64,000 bases of DNA from Terrirubrum flagellatum (GCF_022059845.1 NZ_CP091851.1:4092001-4156000); one strand, 5' to 3'. Shown: positions 53,762 through 62,809, counted from the stretch's first letter. A program made the numbers and translations. Notes: a model not told the origin generated them from the sequence alone.

Positions 53762-54358
53762 TTAACTGACCTTGGTGCGCTTGATCGCTGTTTTACGTGA
53801 CCACCTTTTAGCGAGCGCTTCGAGCGCGGCGGCATGAACTGCGACATTGATGTCGTTGGGATCGAATGGCGCGCCGAGCCATTCAACGGATTCAGTATGG
53901 CGCTCATGTTTCGGATCAGCGATCGCCTCCACGAGCTCGCCATATCCCCAGGGTCCGCCGACGTCTTCGGGCGGACAACGACCTTTGGCGTCGATGAGGC
54001 GCGGATAGAGAACGCCCGGCATGGCGTCGACGATCCGCTCAATTTTGATCGTGTGCTCCCACCCGTCGCCGAAGTCATAGAGATATCGCAAGGTCTTCAC
54101 GCCGACATCTTCGAGCACGTCGATGAGCTTAATCTTGCGCGCATCGAGCGGGCCGTCGCCCCAACTTGGATCGGGAATGCCCCAGCCGACATCGCCGGCG
54201 CGGATTTCATAGAGATGGCTGTTGGTCCAACCCATGGCGTCCTGCAATGCAAGATGCAGCCGGTCGAGACGGATTGTCACTGGAACTTCAAGGCGACGCA
54301 GAACCTGCGGCTCAACGTCGTCGAGCGTCACCTTGAGGTGGGCGATGGCGTCAGTCAT
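53762..54358 (-). CDS. Plasmid pRiA4b ORF-3 family protein (IS66 passenger)
   Basis: This 198-residue protein belongs to the PRiA4_ORF3 family by LKVTLDDVEPQVLRRLEVPVTI, LHLALQDAMGWTNSHLYEI, YLYDFGDGWEHTIKIE and CPPEDVGGPWGYGELVEAI. The family's function is unknown, and it is often found next to transposases. Its start overlaps the tnpC stop as ATGA, and it ends 54 bases inside the left end of the element, so it travels as the fourth gene of this IS66 element. Its frame is intact. Confidence 0.88.
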   Translation of the reverse strand: MTDAIAHLKVTLDDVEPQVLRRLEVPVTIRLDRLHLALQDAMGWTNSHLYEIRAGDVGWGIPDPSWGDGPLDARKIKLIDVLEDVGVKTLRYLYDFGDGWEHTIKIERIVDAMPGVLYPRLIDAKGRCPPEDVGGPWGYGELVEAIADPKHERHTESVEWLGAPFDPNDINVAVHAAALEALAKRWSRKTAIKRTKVS

Positions 54359-56003
54359 GCCGCCAGCTTACGGCGCTCCTGATCCATCGCCCAGCGCCAT
54401 GGCAATAATTCGCACAGCCGATTCTGCGGGATGTCGGCGATGCGCGCAAAGACATCGGCGAGCCATGCCTTCGGATCGACGTCGTTGAGGCGACAGGTCA
54501 TGATGAGCGTCGCCATGACGGCGGCTCGCTCGGCTCCCCGGTCAGAGCCGGCGAACAACCAGGCTTTTCTTCCAAGGGCAAAACCGCGGAGCGCCCGTTC
54601 CGCCGCGTTATTCGTCAGGCAGATTCTCCCGTCATGGACGAAGCGGGCGAAGCCGTCCCAGCGATGAAGCATGTAATCGATCGGCTTGATGACGCCGGAT
54701 GAGCGCGACAGCCTGCCGCGCTGCTCGCGCAGCCATGTTTCCAATTCCGCTAGCAGCGGCGCGCTCCTCTCCTGACGGATTTGCAGACGCTCGCCTGCGC
54801 TGAGCCCGTTGATCTCGCGCTCGATCTCGAACAACAGATCGATCCGGCGCACGGCCTCCAGCGCGATCGGTGAGATCGCTGTCGCCACGCGACCGCGCCG
54901 CGCGTTTTTGTCGATGTCGGCCAGTTCGAAGAAGCCTCTTCGGCTGTGCGCCCAGCAAAAGGCTGAAGTCAGCGGCTCGACCTTGCGGCCGGGATCGAAG
55001 AGCGCGTTGAAGCCGCTATAGGCGTCGGCCTGAAGGATGCCAGCGAAGCCTCGGAGATGGCGCGACGGATGTTCGCCGCGCCGATCGCGGGAGGCGTAAT
55101 AGAGCGCCGCCGGCGGGTCTCGCCGCCAAACGGACGATCGTCGCGAACATAGGTCCAGATGCGGCCCGTGTCCGTCTTGCCCTTGGCCAGGATCGGGATT
55201 TTCGTATCGTCGCCGTGCAGCCTCTCGGCGGCGAGCACATGGGCTTCGATCAGATTAAAGATCGGCACGGCGACGAACACGCCGGCGCCAACCTGATCGG
55301 CCAGCGTCGAGACCGAGAGATCGATGCCCTCACATTTGAAGCGCTGGCTCTGCCGGTTTAGCGGCAGATGCTGCCCGAACTTGTCGAACAGAATCGTCGC
55401 CAGAAGCTGCGGCCCGATATAGCCCCTCGGAGTGGCGTAAAACGGCGCCGGCGGCTGCGTGATCGTCTCGCAGTCTCGACAGGAGAACTTCTCGCGCACC
55501 GTGTCGATCACTTTGAAGCGGCGTGGGATCTCCTCCAAAGTCGAGGTGACCGTTTCGCCAAGCTTCGACAAACGGTTCGATCCGCAGCACGGACACTCCG
55601 TCGGAGCCGGAAGCACGACGCGCTCCCGCTCGATGTCGTCAGGGAACGGTTTTCGCACCGGCCGCTTGCGCTCAAACGAACGAACCCTCTGCGTTTTCGC
55701 CGCGGCTTTCTCGGCCGCGAGTTCATCCTCGGTCGCCGCCGCCTCGAGCTCCTCCAGCTGCAATTCCAGCTGATCGAGCAATCGCGCCGACCGCTCCGAA
55801 CGCGTCCCGTAAATCGTCCGCCGCAGCTTCTCGATCTCAAGCTTAAGATAAGCGATCAGCGCTTCCGTGCCCGACAGTTTCGCCTGCGCGTTGGCCGTTT
55901 CGGCGACCTTCGCCTCCGCCGCGTGGCGCGCCGCGCGCTCGGCGAGGATCATCGCGTGCGCGGCGGCGAGATCAGAAGGCAGCGGTCCAGCGGTGGAGTT
56001 CAC
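54355..56003 (-). pseudogene. tnpC: IS66 transposase TnpC, frameshifted
   Basis: The first part (56003 to about 55120) has the leucine-zipper-like N-terminus (LIAYLKLEIEKLRRTIYGTRSERSARL), the zinc-finger pair CPCCGSNRLSK and CRDCETITQPP, and the start of the DDE domain (AERLHGDDTKIPILAKGKTDTGRIW). Near 55115-55125 one base is missing. The frame then continues elsewhere with ALYYASRDRRGEH, the helical insertion and ICLTNNAAERALRGFALGRKAWLF (catalytic Glu region) up to the stop at 54355. Both halves align well to full-length TnpC, so this is a recent single-base loss. Confidence 0.88.
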
Positions 56004-56047
56004 ACCGCGATGGAATCACATTCGCCGCCAAATTCAACGATAAACCC

Positions 56048-56394
56048 TCAACCAACGCTCGTTGGTCGCCAGGTTTCTTGCGGGTTTCGCCAATCGATCC
56101 CTGACAATAGATAACTCATCTGCGCCTGTGAGATCGACACCGCGCCGTCCGCCAAAGACGGCCACAAAAAGCGCTTCTTCTCCAATTTTTCGTGAACAGG
56201 CATGCGCCCTGACCATCGTGCCAAATCACCTTCAGCAAATCGCCTCTGCGCCCGCGAAAGCAAAATAAATGACCGCTTAGCGGATCCTTGCGCAACACTT
56301 CCTGCACCTGCAGCGACAAGGACGCAAAGCCTTTTCGCATGTCGGTGTGGCCAGTCGCTAACCACACCCGTACACCCGTCGGAATCCCAATCAT
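56048..56394 (-). pseudogene. tnpB: IS66 accessory protein TnpB, frameshifted
   Basis: TnpB (IS66 Orf2) starts with MIGIPTGVRVWLATGHTDMRKGF and continues with LFCFRGRRGDLLKVIWHDGQG. At a run of A residues (56186-56190) one base is missing, after which the family sequence LEKKRFLWP and ISQAQMSYLLSGIDWR continues in another frame to a stop at 56048. Without the shift it would be about 115 residues, the family length. Confidence 0.85.
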
Positions 56395-56795
56395 CGCCGA
56401 TCGAGTACCGCGACGATCCGACCAAGCGCCTCGACGTCGACGCCCGTATCGACAATCACACGCCGCCCGTTCGTCAGCACGATCTCAAGCCGCGACGCGC
56501 CAGCATTCGCGTGCTCGACGGCTGGCGCGGCTTCCAACGGCGTAGCGGGCTCCTCCCCAGCGATGACTGCCGGAACAAAAGTCGTCTCGGAATCGCGCCG
56601 CTCAATGCCGAGGCCCCGACGCCATGTCACGAGCAGCGAGCGCGAGACGCCGTGACGGCGCGCCGTCGCCGACACCAACCGCGGACCGGACATGCTCTCC
56701 AGAACGATCCGCGCTTTCTCTTCATCAGACCAGCGCCGCCGCCGGCCCGTGTCCACGACCTCAAGCCGCTTGGGCGCACTGTTCGTATGGCTGGC
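56391..56795 (-). CDS. tnpA: IS66 TnpA-like protein
   Basis: This 134-residue protein has a helix-turn-helix near RRRRWSDEEKARIVLESMSG and RHGVSRSLLVTWRRGLG, followed by a C-terminal segment LEIVLTNGRRVIVDTGVDVEALGRIVAVLD characteristic of IS66 TnpA. The stop overlaps the tnpB start as ATGA. The start at 56795 is 63 bases inside the right end. The frame is intact. An alternative start is at 56813. Confidence 0.85.
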   Translation of the reverse strand, partial: ASHTNSAPKRLEVVDTGRRRRWSDEEKARIVLESMSGPRLVSATARRHGVSRSLLVTWRRGLGIERRDSETTFVPAVIAGEEPATPLEAAPAVEHANAGASRLEIVLTNGRRVIVDTGVDVEALGRIVAVLDRR

Positions 56796-56858
56796 CATAC
56801 GTACTGTTCTCAACGATCAGCCCAATCATCCGCAAGGCGTCTCTCGTCGGATGCGTAC

Positions 56859-56866
56859 GGTATTCG
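56859..56866. repeat. 8-base target duplication, right copy (GGTATTCG)
   Basis: Matches the copy at 53700-53707. Removing one copy and the element restores an IS3 orfB reading frame across the junction. Confidence 0.9.
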
Positions 56867-57454
56867 TCGCGCAGCCTTCCGCCGAAACGCTCGACAAACG
56901 CATTCTGCATCGGCTTCCTCGCTGCGACGTAGCGCCACGCGATGCGCACCTCCTCGACCCAATCCAGAATGGCCCGGTTTGTCGGCTACGCGCCGCGAAA
57001 GGAATCGATCATCACTGGCCGGCCTCTCTGATCATGCAAGCGGCTAAACTCGCGGATCATCCGGACGTCCGACAGCGATGCGTCGACCGCGCTAACCAGG
57101 CATTCCCGCATGAAACCGTCGACGATATTCGAGATGCAGGATCACCGAGCGCCATCGAACGTGCCCGCGCGAAGTCCAGCGACCAGCGCTCGTTGACGCT
57201 CTGCGGATCGTCAGGCGCCACATGTACAGCGCCCACTTCCAACCACCGCGTTTGCACCAAACTTGGTTTTCAACTTATAGAATTTAGTATTGCTGACGCC
57301 TTGTTTCCGGCACAGGCCCTTCTTCTTAAGGTCCGCTTCGCACTCCGCCGAGATCGCGATGATCTGCTCTTCGCCGAAGAGGCTGCACCGCACGGTCCAC
57401 TTCGACGTGTCTTCGCCCCCGCCAGCGCCAACATCATCGTCAGCGGTCAGTACA
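56867..57454 (-). mobile_element. Remnant of an IS3-family element, proximal part (orfA start and orfB core)
   Basis: The terminal sequence TGTACTGACC begins at 57454 on the minus strand, like IS3-family ends. An orfA frame starts with GTG at 57393 (MRCSLFGEEQIIAI...CRKQGVSNTKFYKLKTKFG) and breaks off near 57250. There it joins an orfB piece (VNERWSLDF) without the intervening 200 or so residues. Further pieces include VDASLSDVRMIREFSRLHDQRGRP and MRIAWRYVAARKPMQNAFVERFGGRLRDEY. Internal deletion and frameshifts show a long-dead element, older than the IS66 insertion that split it. Confidence 0.75.
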
Positions 57455-57535
57455 TTAACGGCCGCAACGATGTTCTCGCCCTCACAAATTACACGCAAGC
57501 CGGGCCAATATAAGTGATGGCTTAAAACCGCTAAA

Positions 57536-57622
57536 GTGATCGCCACAGTTGATTTCAACGGCGACGGAAAATCCGATATTCGACGGCAAACCTCTCCAAC
57601 AATATCGTTGATTATTGAATAA
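57536..57622 (+). pseudogene. Fragment of a VCBS/FG-GAP repeat coding sequence
   Basis: A 28-codon frame VIATVDFNGDGKSDIRRQTS... contains DFNGDGKSDI, the signature of VCBS/FG-GAP repeats found in large secreted adhesins and glycan-binding proteins. No start or continuing domain is present, and stops flank it. It is a relic of a surface-protein gene removed or broken by the neighbouring insertion sequences, or a chance match. Confidence 0.45.
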
Positions 57623-57649
57623 TGATCGATGCGCAGGACGCCTTTCACA

Positions 57650-59110
57650 TTATAGGTCAGAGTTCGGCGACGCCCGCGTAGCGTATATGACTGTTTCATA
57701 CGCGCAGTCGGTATAATGCCGAAGCCGCAATCGATAACCTGGCGTCAGATCCAGGAGACGCCGTGGCAAATCCCAAATATCTGATGCTTTGTGGTAGGCG
57801 GCGACGGCCAGAATGGGCGAGCTTCTCAAAATGTGTTTCTCGGCGCCAGCGATCGCTCGCGCCTCCTCTCCCTCGACATCGAGTTTGATAAAGTCGACGG
57901 CCTCTTGCACGACGTCATCCAGCCGAGAAATTCTCACCAGGTCAGATCGGTCGCCGTGCTCTTCCAGCTTGAATTCTGGCAAACTCAAGGTGCCGTCCGT
58001 GCCGCCAGTTCGCCGGTACGCAAGATCGTCTTGGCGGTCGGAGAGCCCGACATTGTGCACCGTAACATCCCTATACCCCGCGACGCGCTCGCGCGCTCGC
58101 TTCGCAATATCAGGGTCGATCTCAAAAGCGTGGATCGCGCCGTAGCCGGCTCCGCGCGACTTGATGTAACCTTCAACCGTGTCTCCGTCGAAAGCTCCGC
58201 CATCGACAAATACCTCGTTCGCCTTGCCCGACAGGAACGGCGCGAACCACTGGTCATGATTTTTGACGCGAACTTGCTGAAGCGAGTCGTTTGAAAGAGT
58301 CAGCCTGTGCTGAACGAGGGCGCTCAGCGTTTCCCGAGATTCTGCATCGTCGAGAAGACCATACAGCGAGACGTATCTGCAGCGATTTGCAAACAAGTCA
58401 TCGATATAATCCGTTTCTGGTTCGCCCGGCCTTCTGGACACAGCATTCAATTCAGAAAGGCCAAGGAAAACTGGGTGGGCGCTCTTTTGGAGCGCTTTCT
58501 CGATCTCCGCGACTCCATTCCCAACGCCAATGACAACAACGTCTCCTGATACAACATGTTCCGGGGACCGAATCGGAACACCGTCAAGTTGACCGCCAAA
58601 CCTCGACGGATTTCTGTCAAGAATCTGTTTGATCGGAATATCGGCTCGCCGCGCCGCATCCAGAGCCTGCCGCCCGATATTGCCCGCGCCATAGATGCAC
58701 AGGCCACCCTCTTTCCTTATCGCTTCAAGGACAGATTTAAACCGCGCTTGATGGCGCGCTCTCACATCCGACGGGCGGAGTTGAAACAGGCTAGCGAGCG
58801 AAGAGAACGATCCCTCATCCACCGCCTTCTGGAGAGTCGCAGGATCGGGCATCCGCGCTACTCCTGCGTCATGCAATCGAAGATTCGGCGCTCCCGCATC
58901 GATCTGCACCGGCAGCACGCCCGGAATTCCCGAAACAGACAACGCTTCGTCTCGGGAATGAGAGGCGGCGACAACGATCTCTTTTTCCGCCATGCGCTCG
59001 ACGGATAGTCGAAAGTCGCGGCCCCCGCGCGAATGAACGACGCGGCCTGACGAGCCGGCGCCATACGGACCGGTTTCACCAGATTCCGCTAAAATCACGA
59101 CCTGCGTCAC
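57650..59110 (-). CDS. FkbM family methyltransferase with N-terminal Rossmann domain
   Basis: This is a 486-residue protein. Residues 135-225 form a small nucleotide-binding domain (GGLCIYGAGNIGRQALDAA, ILDRNPSRFGGQLDGVPI) like the PglD/CoA-binding type. Residues 298-470 are an FkbM SAM-dependent methyltransferase: VFVDGGAFDGDTVEGYI, AIHAFEIDPDIAKRARE, VDFIKLDVEGEEARAI and ILAVAAYHKASDIWDLP. The start is GTG at 59110 with GAGAGGG upstream. Such enzymes O-methylate sugars in surface glycans. The first 130 residues are not recognised. Confidence 0.85.
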   Translation of the reverse strand: MTQVVILAESGETGPYGAGSSGRVVHSRGGRDFRLSVERMAEKEIVVAASHSRDEALSVSGIPGVLPVQIDAGAPNLRLHDAGVARMPDPATLQKAVDEGSFSSLASLFQLRPSDVRARHQARFKSVLEAIRKEGGLCIYGAGNIGRQALDAARRADIPIKQILDRNPSRFGGQLDGVPIRSPEHVVSGDVVVIGVGNGVAEIEKALQKSAHPVFLGLSELNAVSRRPGEPETDYIDDLFANRCRYVSLYGLLDDAESRETLSALVQHRLTLSNDSLQQVRVKNHDQWFAPFLSGKANEVFVDGGAFDGDTVEGYIKSRGAGYGAIHAFEIDPDIAKRARERVAGYRDVTVHNVGLSDRQDDLAYRRTGGTDGTLSLPEFKLEEHGDRSDLVRISRLDDVVQEAVDFIKLDVEGEEARAIAGAEKHILRSSPILAVAAYHKASDIWDLPRRLLDLTPGYRLRLRHYTDCAYETVIYATRASPNSDL

Positions 59111-59256
59111 AGAGCCCTCTCAGGAATTCGCATCTCGTGCGGGTTGAAGTACAAGCGTGATCCTACGCGTGCAACAACGAACCTGAACGGCGGCGTCCGC
59201 TGCGCCCTTGGGAAAACTGCTCAATCTTCGCGCCGGTCCAGAAAACTTGCGCGTCC

Positions 59257-60207
59257 TCAAAAGTTTATGCGTTCCTTTTCGACGACCAAAGGAAAACGCC
59301 GCGCATATTGCAAAACCAGACCAACATATTCGCCAACAAGACCGAGCGCGGCCAAATTTATCGCCGAGAAGAAGAAGAGGCCGATAACCAGAGGAGCCTG
59401 CCCCATCGCAAATTGATTCCAATACAAAATCTTGAGGCAAAGATACACCAGGCCCATAACCAAACTCAGCACCGACCCGATTGCGCCGGCAATCGTCATA
59501 AGGCGAATTGGGACCTTCGAGTAGGTCGTCAGGGCCAACATGGACAGTTCGAGCAAGTCAAAGAAATTATGCCGCGACTTTCCATGTTTTCTCGGCGGCT
59601 GATGATAGGGCACGAACGCTTTCTCGAAGCCGATTTCCGAAACAAGGCCGCGAAAATAGGGATCGGGCTCGTCAAGGCTGCGCAAGATGTCCATGACCTG
59701 TCGGTCGAACAATCCAAAACCGATAAAATGCCGCAGCTGTTCGACCTTCGACAGCTTCTTCATCAGTTTGTAGAACAACGAGCGCCAGAGCTTGGTGAAA
59801 AAGCTTTCTTCCATACCCTCCCGCACGGCAATAACCATTTTGTATCCCCGCTCCCAGTTGTGAACGAGGTCGACGATAATTTCCGGAGGAGTCTGGAGAT
59901 CGGCGACAATGGGCACAACAGCGTCGCCCGTGGCTTGCAATTTCCCGTGATAGGGAGACTTGCTTAGACCAAAATTCCTCGCATTAACGATTATTTTCAC
60001 ATTCGGGTCTGATTTCGCAATAGACTTCAATATCTCAACGGTCTTGTCAGTAGAACAATTGTCAATGAATAGATGTTCTCGCTTGTAATTCGGCAAGCGC
60101 TCATCGAACACTGCCTTAACTCGTTCATAACACTCGCGGATTCCAGCCTCTTCATTGTAGCATGGCGTGACGACGCTGATCGTTTTCTGAGGCGGGGCGC
60201 TCGACAT
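59257..60207 (-). CDS. Glycosyltransferase family 2, dolichyl-phosphate-mannose-synthase/GtrB type
   Basis: This is a 316-residue protein. The GT2 domain has SVVTPCYNEEAGIRECYERV, LFIDNCSTDKTVEIL, RNFGLSKSPYHGKLQA and the metal motif IVADLQTPPEIIVDL. Two C-terminal membrane helices (LMTIAGAIGSVLSLVMGLVY and LVIGLFFFSAINLAALGLVG) anchor it. The family moves a sugar from a nucleotide donor to undecaprenyl phosphate for later transfer outside the cytoplasm. It is 146 bases from the FkbM gene on the same strand. Confidence 0.9.
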   Translation of the reverse strand: MSSAPPQKTISVVTPCYNEEAGIRECYERVKAVFDERLPNYKREHLFIDNCSTDKTVEILKSIAKSDPNVKIIVNARNFGLSKSPYHGKLQATGDAVVPIVADLQTPPEIIVDLVHNWERGYKMVIAVREGMEESFFTKLWRSLFYKLMKKLSKVEQLRHFIGFGLFDRQVMDILRSLDEPDPYFRGLVSEIGFEKAFVPYHQPPRKHGKSRHNFFDLLELSMLALTTYSKVPIRLMTIAGAIGSVLSLVMGLVYLCLKILYWNQFAMGQAPLVIGLFFFSAINLAALGLVGEYVGLVLQYARRFPLVVEKERINF

Positions 60208-60689
60208 TTATTGCTCTTACGGACGTCATTTGCAGGGCCGGTCTAAGCAAATTGTCATTCGGCGTCAACGCGAGCGGCGGATCGGTGAGGACGAGCCGAA
60301 GAAGGAATCACCGCTCGCCAAGACGATTTTTACTTTCGGCGAACATCCGAATACATGAATATAACTTGACGTGCAGCGGCGGTTCCCGGCGCGACCAGCC
60401 GTCTAGGCGACACGACTTGTTTCGCAAAAGCATCGCAGTCACGAGGCGATTTTTCCAGCGGAACAATTCCAGGCGCATGCGCCGTCGGCGATCCCTCAAA
60501 AAACGATCCCGACCAGTTTGGGCGCTGCCGCCGATCGGAGCTGCAGAATTTTCCACCCTGCGCGCTGGCGAGAGCCCGCACAACGCCAAAAGGAATAGAC
60601 TGGAAACGCGCTTTCATGCCGTCTAGAAACGTAGAAAGTGGGCTTTGAATCCGCTTGGCCTGTTTGCTGAAACTGAAGCAGAGTTCGCT
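60208..60689. other. Divergent intergenic region, about 480 bases, no gene seen
   Basis: This separates the minus-strand glycosyltransferase from the plus-strand cytidylyltransferase. Open frames here are short and show an arginine-rich composition typical of GC-rich noise. No clear operator palindrome was found. Promoters for both genes should lie here. Confidence 0.5.
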
Positions 60690-61460
60690 ATGAAAGCAGT
60701 GATACTGGCGGGGGGTCTGGGCACCCGTCTCGCGGAAGAGACCGAGATCAAGCCGAAGCCCATGGTCGAAATCGGCGGCCGACCGATCATTTGGCATATC
60801 ATGAAGATCTATAGCCATTTCGGCATCAACGATTTCATCGTATGCCTCGGCTACAAGGGATATGTGATCAAGGAGTATTTCCAGAATTATCGACTTCATC
60901 GCTCCAACGTGACGATCGATCTCGCAAAGGACGTGATCACCACTCACGAAAGCAATGTCGAGCCTTGGAAGATCACGCTCGTTGAAACCGGCGCCAATAC
61001 GATGACCGGGGGGCGCATCCAACGCATACGCGACTATGTCGGCGATTCGGATTTCTGCCTGACATATGGCGATGGCGTCGCCAAAGTAGACATCGCAAAG
61101 CTAATCGAGACGCACAAAGCGCATGGGAAGGCGGCGACGGTTACGGCCGTACAGCCCCCCGGGCGGTTCGGCTCGATGGATTTGCAAGGCGACAAGGTCA
61201 GATCCTTCATGGAAAAGCCCAAGGGCGACGGAGGCTGGATCAATGGCGGCTTCTTTGTGCTGAAACCAAAGATTTTCGACTATCTGAGCGGCGACGGCAC
61301 CGTCTGGGAACAGGAGCCGCTGCGTCGGCTCGCCGCAGATGGAGAGCTTGTCGCTTTCCAGCACACGGATTTCTGGCAGGCCATGGACACGTTGCGGGAA
61401 AAGCAACATCTGGAAAACCTGTGGTCCGGCGGCTCGCCGCCCTGGCGGGTGTGGAGCTGA
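60690..61460 (+). CDS. rfbF: Glucose-1-phosphate cytidylyltransferase
   Basis: This is a 256-residue nucleotidyltransferase. The start AVILAGGLGTRLAEETEIKPKPMVEIGG, IWHIMKIYSHFGINDFIVCLGYKGY, FCLTYGDGVA and INGGFFVLKPKIFDYL are RfbF blocks. It makes CDP-glucose for 3,6-dideoxyhexoses or other CDP-sugars. The next enzyme of that path, CDP-glucose 4,6-dehydratase (RfbG), is not in the window, so it must be encoded elsewhere or the pathway is incomplete. I chose the ATG at 60690 as the conserved N-terminus. Confidence 0.93.
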   Translation: MKAVILAGGLGTRLAEETEIKPKPMVEIGGRPIIWHIMKIYSHFGINDFIVCLGYKGYVIKEYFQNYRLHRSNVTIDLAKDVITTHESNVEPWKITLVETGANTMTGGRIQRIRDYVGDSDFCLTYGDGVAKVDIAKLIETHKAHGKAATVTAVQPPGRFGSMDLQGDKVRSFMEKPKGDGGWINGGFFVLKPKIFDYLSGDGTVWEQEPLRRLAADGELVAFQHTDFWQAMDTLREKQHLENLWSGGSPPWRVWS

Positions 61461-61504
61461 TCTCAAGTCAAGCATCAGTTCGCCGTTCAAAGCGCGACGA
61501 CGCG

Positions 61505-62758
61505 ATGAAGATGCTCGCTCAACGCGTCGCCTGGCAATGGATCGCCGCGGTCGCGGTCGGCGGCGCGTCGCTCGGCCTGCAGATCGCGCTCGCCCGGTTA
61601 ATTGGGCCAATCGAATACGGGCTCTTCACGATGGCGACGTCGATCGCCACGATCGCCTTTGTCGTGCAAGGCGGCGGTTACAGACTTCTCGTGCTGCGCG
61701 AGAGCGTTCGCCGCACCGAAGGCTTTCCTTCCGTCCCGGAACTCAACGCGTTTGCGCGCGGCTACATCGCAGCCGCGACGGCCTTCCTTGTAGCGCTCGC
61801 ATTGGCGGGCGGCCGGATGCTTATCGCCTCGATGTCGGCGACGGCGGCGATCGCTATCGCAGCGAACGCGCCCCGCCTGATCGCCAACCTCCTGTCGGCC
61901 GAGCTTCTGGCGCGGGAGCGCCTGTCAGAAGACGCACGCTGGCAAATGTTCAGCAGACTCATTCCCTTCGCAGCCATGATCGCGGCGGCCGCAGCCGGTT
62001 CGGGCGCGAATGGCGTCCTTTTCGCGTTGCTTGCAGTTCAGACCGCCGTGCTCGCCTGGCGTCCGGTGGGAACAGCTGGCTTCCATATCGCTTTTGGCGG
62101 GCGGCGAGCGACGTGGGCCGCGGTTCACGGCATCGTTCTCATCGATCTGTTCACTCAATTGTACAATCGACAATCCGTTTTCGTTCTTTACGCCGTTCAC
62201 GCGGATCTCGCCGATATCGGGCGCTTTGGGCTCATGCAGCGCTTGCTCGAATCCTACATCACGCTGCTATCGCCCCTGGTTACGCTCTTCGGCAACGCTG
62301 TGCGCCTCCAAGGTTTTCGTTCCGCCGTGTTCAGTCGGCTTTCCGCGAATATCCTGACGACTGCAGCGACGCTCGTTGGCATGGCTGCATGCGCATATGT
62401 GTTAGCCGGGCCTGATCTCCTGGAGTGGTTGTTTGGTTTCAACTATCGCGCCGCGGCGCCGCTCGCGCCTTGGCTCCTCGGCGCGGCGATATTCATGGCT
62501 CCGAATTTCATGCTGGGACAGGCAATGATCGCGAAGAACCAGGAATGGGCCTTCGCAGCAATCGTGGCGTGCGTCACCGCGGCCAACGCGCTGCTGACGT
62601 GGGTGCTTGCGTCGCGACACGGGTCGATAGGCGCATCGCAGGCGATGCTCGCCACCGAAATCCTGCTGTTTCTATTATTGGCCGGCTGGTTCTGGCTTCG
62701 GCGCGAAACTGTCGACACCATCGCGACGGCGGAGTTCCCGGCCCGCTCATCGGAGTGA
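61505..62758 (+). CDS. Oligosaccharide flippase/polysaccharide biosynthesis membrane protein (Wzx-like)
   Basis: This 417-residue protein has about 12 to 14 hydrophobic segments. The opening QRVAWQWIAAVAVGGASLGLQIALARLIGPIEYGLF is typical of the MATE-like polysaccharide flippases. The start is ATG at 61505 (or 61511). It lies 44 bases after rfbF, likely in one operon. It would move a lipid-linked sugar unit across the inner membrane, while the Wzm/Wzt pair at 42639 is an ABC alternative. The locus therefore contains genes of both export routes. Confidence 0.85.
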   Translation: MKMLAQRVAWQWIAAVAVGGASLGLQIALARLIGPIEYGLFTMATSIATIAFVVQGGGYRLLVLRESVRRTEGFPSVPELNAFARGYIAAATAFLVALALAGGRMLIASMSATAAIAIAANAPRLIANLLSAELLARERLSEDARWQMFSRLIPFAAMIAAAAAGSGANGVLFALLAVQTAVLAWRPVGTAGFHIAFGGRRATWAAVHGIVLIDLFTQLYNRQSVFVLYAVHADLADIGRFGLMQRLLESYITLLSPLVTLFGNAVRLQGFRSAVFSRLSANILTTAATLVGMAACAYVLAGPDLLEWLFGFNYRAAAPLAPWLLGAAIFMAPNFMLGQAMIAKNQEWAFAAIVACVTAANALLTWVLASRHGSIGASQAMLATEILLFLLLAGWFWLRRETVDTIATAEFPARSSE

Positions 62759-62809
62759 TGAGAGCGGTCCCGATCGGACCTGTTCGCGATCGCGCCGAGA
62801 GCCCGGCGT

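Larger units (their letters stand above)
53708..56858 (-). mobile_element. IS66-family insertion sequence, complete ends, decayed transposase genes
   Basis: This 3151-base element is flanked by direct repeats GGTATTCG. Terminal inverted repeats start GTATTCATCCGAC (left, 53708) and GTACGCATCCGAC (right, on the minus strand from 56858), matching in about 16 of the first 22 bases. It carries in order tnpA, tnpB, tnpC and a pRiA4b ORF-3 type passenger, all on the minus strand with ATGA couplings between tnpA/tnpB and tnpC/passenger. tnpB and tnpC each contain a single-base frameshift, so autonomous movement is unlikely. The insertion interrupts an IS3-family orfB. Confidence 0.9.

Noticed and set aside
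56186-56190. Programmed frameshift in tnpB
   Set aside because: The run is only five A residues, IS66 TnpB is not known to need frameshifting, and tnpC carries an unrelated frame loss. Decay or sequencing error is simpler.
60252-60626. 124-codon open frame in the divergent region before rfbF
   Set aside because: Its composition is Arg/Ser-rich noise, with no family motif and no ribosome site.
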